Shown piece after piece: positions 5,206 to 6,545 of a stretch of 6,545 bases of DNA (position 1 is its first letter; every line of letters starts with the position of its first letter). The stretch is from the NCBI GenBank assembly GCA_903904275.1, contig CAIVBX010000017.1, forward strand, positions 1-6,545. Reading direction: 5' to 3'. This DNA is from an uncultured Pseudomonadota bacterium (GTDB lineage: Bacteria; Pseudomonadota; Gammaproteobacteria; Methylococcales; Methylomonadaceae). Position numbers and translations under genes: made by a program. The notes below the pieces were generated by a model. It saw nothing but the letters and a program-made list of their open reading frames with translations, was not told the DNA's origin and made no database searches.

Positions 5206-6361
5206 ATTCCAACCATGTCATTTTTAGTTGATTGGCTTGTTTAGATTGTTTTTCTGTCCATAAAATCAAAGCGTTATTTTCAGTTGCGACAATGCGTGGA
5301 TGTGTTGAATTTGTACCGTTTGCTGATAATCGTTGTGGCGATGACCATGTTTTGCCTTTATCGAACGATTGTGCTGAAAAAATGCCTGTGCCTTCTTTTG
5401 TCATTTCATCCCAAACGACAACAAGGCGATTTTCTAAAACCGCAATATCGCTATGAGTAGCTTTCTTACCGACTTTGACAGGCGTATTTGTAATGGAATT
5501 TAATGTATATAAACCTGATTTTTCGGCATCTCCCGTCCAAACACTGGCATAAAAAACATTATTTTCATCAAATGCAATGCCGCCGCCAACGTGTGGGCAA
5601 CCGTCAAAATGCCAATTAAATTCACCTACCGTTTTTTTATTTCGCCATGTCACTCCATTATCAGACGAACTTAACAACGTCATATCACGCGGATTCATGT
5701 CTCGATAAAGCACATGAAGTTCATTATTTGGCGAAATGACTAAGGTATTCCAACAACATGAACAACTTGAATCATCAAGTTTTGAAGGCGACTGCCAATT
5801 TTCACCATTGTCTATCGAACGCGAATAACGCAAACTTTGATAACCATTTTCTTCGGGGTCAGCAAGCCAAACAGTGTGAAATTTTCCTTTTTTATCAGCA
5901 ATCAAATCGGCATGTGATTGGTCGCCTGAATTATCAACAGCGGGATTTTTGCCAATCTGCCATGTTTTTCCCGCATCATGCGAATACGCACTGATTAACG
6001 CACCGTAATTTGGCATATCGCCTTGTGTTTGCCAAATGGCAACCAAGTTTTCACCATTTGCCGCAATTTGAACATCATTTCCGCGTGAAGCTAATAGCGT
6101 AACGTTTTCAATATCAACAGGTAATGACCAATTTTTGCCGTTGTCGTTGGATTGCAAATAGCGAAGGATTTGCGTTTTAGCATGTTGGGTTTTCAAGCCT
6201 GAAATAAGCGCGTGTAATGTTCCATTATCACTGTAAATATCGAAACTGCTGATTTCTGCCAAATCGTTTGTTGGATTTTGAGAGAAAGAGGAGAAATTTT
6301 GTACTGAAGAAGATGCACAACCTGTTAAAAGCGCACAAAACACGAAGGTGTTAATTTTCAT
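5204..6361 (-). CDS. Asp-box beta-propeller lipoprotein with CSCC motif
   Basis: This is a 385-residue secreted lipoprotein of unknown function. The signal peptide ends in lipobox LTGC (12-15), and the Ala after C15 predicts outer-membrane sorting. Five Asp boxes (SxDxGxTW type) lie at 71-78, 127-134, 182-189, 232-239 and 332-339. Strands ending in W110, W165, Y219, W275, W317 and W368 recur about every 42-56 residues, with a related strand near 50-55. This fits a six- or seven-bladed beta-propeller, one blade (near 275) having lost its box. A CSCC cluster (C200, C202, C203), YRDMNPRD (219-226) and WHFDGCPH (250-257) stand out and could form a metal or disulfide site. The sialidase RIP motif is not seen, so the usual automatic label exo-alpha-sialidase is doubtful. 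There is no clear Shine-Dalgarno before the start. The gene lies 82 bases after fdxA, behind a terminator-like hairpin, and converges on aspS. Confidence 0.85.
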   Translation of the reverse strand: MKINTFVFCALLTGCASSSVQNFSSFSQNPTNDLAEISSFDIYSDNGTLHALISGLKTQHAKTQILRYLQSNDNGKNWSLPVDIENVTLLASRGNDVQIAANGENLVAIWQTQGDMPNYGALISAYSHDAGKTWQIGKNPAVDNSGDQSHADLIADKKGKFHTVWLADPEENGYQSLRYSRSIDNGENWQSPSKLDDSSCSCCWNTLVISPNNELHVLYRDMNPRDMTLLSSSDNGVTWRNKKTVGEFNWHFDGCPHVGGGIAFDENNVFYASVWTGDAEKSGLYTLNSITNTPVKVGKKATHSDIAVLENRLVVVWDEMTKEGTGIFSAQSFDKGKTWSSPQRLSANGTNSTHPRIVATENNALILWTEKQSKQANQLKMTWLE

Positions 6362-6396
6362 TTTGAAGTGAAACGAGAAGGGTAAAACAGAAATAC

Positions 6397-6426
6397 CGTT
6401 TCCCAGTTTGAATAATTTGGGAAACG
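6397..6426 (-). terminator. Likely terminator of fdxA
   Basis: CGTTTCCCA (6397-6405) and TGGGAAACG (6418-6426) form a perfect 9-bp stem, with one further wobble pair and a ten-base loop. Read on the minus strand the stem lies 17 bases after the fdxA stop codon and is followed by a moderately T-rich stretch (GTATTTCTGTTTT). It would separate fdxA from the lipoprotein gene, although the interrupted T run suggests leaky termination. No promoter is evident between the hairpin and the lipoprotein start, so read-through from fdxA may be how that gene is expressed. Confidence 0.6.
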
Positions 6427-6443
6427 ATATAATTTTAGAAAAA

Positions 6444-6545
6444 TTATCTTTCTAATAATGCAAATTTGCCTTCTTTGCCATTCCATTCATCAGCATCTGG
6501 TAACGCATCTTGAACTTCCGTAATGGTAGGCCATAATTTTGCTAA
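6444..6545 (-). CDS. fdxA: Ferredoxin FdxA, C-terminal end only
   Basis: Only the last 33 residues are in the window; the gene runs off the right edge. The tail reads LAKLWPTITEVQDALPDADE and then ends in KFALLER. This matches the C-terminal extension of seven-iron ferredoxins of the FdxA/Azotobacter ferredoxin I type (typically NAxxAxxWPNITE, then LPDAExWxG, then LER), which carry one [3Fe-4S] and one [4Fe-4S] cluster and shuttle electrons in the cytoplasm. The cluster cysteines lie outside the window and cannot be checked. The reading frame is open to the edge and stops with TAA at 6444-6446. Confidence 0.8.
   Translation of the reverse strand, partial: LAKLWPTITEVQDALPDADEWNGKEGKFALLER

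Noticed and set aside
5232..5994. Plus-strand frames inside the lipoprotein gene
   Set aside because: They oppose a gene with a clear signal peptide and repeated Asp boxes, and are of low complexity themselves.
5204..6361. Calling the lipoprotein a true sialidase
   Set aside because: Asp boxes alone occur in many propellers. The sialidase RIP motif and catalytic residues are not visible.
1..6545. CRISPR array, toxin-antitoxin pair, phage genes or a riboswitch
   Set aside because: No regularly spaced repeats, no paired small genes and no phage proteins. The leaders of thiO and aspS are too short for a known riboswitch, and no THI-box pattern is seen.

Overview
The window looks like ordinary chromosomal DNA from an AT-rich gammaproteobacterium. 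The evidence is a bacterial-type aspartyl-tRNA synthetase whose anticodon-binding domain resembles that of Pseudomonas and Acinetobacter, an RlmD-type rRNA methyltransferase with the gammaproteobacterial motif set, an FdxA-type ferredoxin tail, and an Asp-box lipoprotein. A sulfur-oxidising lineage such as Thiotrichales/Beggiatoaceae is possible, but that is a guess from base composition and protein flavour only.

Layout. Bases 1-146 are non-coding and hold an imperfect inverted repeat and a small hairpin. A complete tRNA-Lys(UUU) gene lies on the minus strand at 147-222, with a good promoter at 239-267. Bases 223-819 contain no intact gene. They hold that promoter, a 14-bp tandem duplication, two minus-strand terminator-like hairpins, and the decayed N-terminus of an IS4-family transposase (about 535-702, interrupted by a stop). 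The plus strand then carries rlmD (820-2160), thiO (2163-3257, two bases after rlmD) and aspS (3364-5142). A hairpin terminator and a consensus -10 box separate thiO from aspS. A strong hairpin at 5165-5205 ends aspS and probably also the convergent minus-strand gene. That gene (5204-6361) encodes a secreted lipoprotein predicted to fold as an Asp-box beta-propeller. At the right edge is the C-terminal tail of fdxA on the minus strand, with its own terminator-like hairpin.

Function. Three of the features serve translation: tRNA-Lys, RlmD (23S rRNA m5U methylation) and AspRS. ThiO is a glycine oxidase-type flavoenzyme that probably supplies the imine for the thiamine thiazole ring, although no other thi gene is visible. 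AspRS carries the His/Gly pair associated with non-discriminating enzymes, which predicts that this organism makes Asn-tRNA(Asn) through GatCAB. The lipoprotein is the least understood gene. It has a patterned cysteine set (CSCC plus GCPH) not explained by a sialidase role.

I found no CRISPR array, prophage, defence island or clearly new multi-gene system. The most interesting items are the cysteine-bearing propeller lipoprotein, the decayed transposase with a readable mutational history, the AspRS specificity signature, and a C-A mismatch in the tRNA-Lys anticodon stem.
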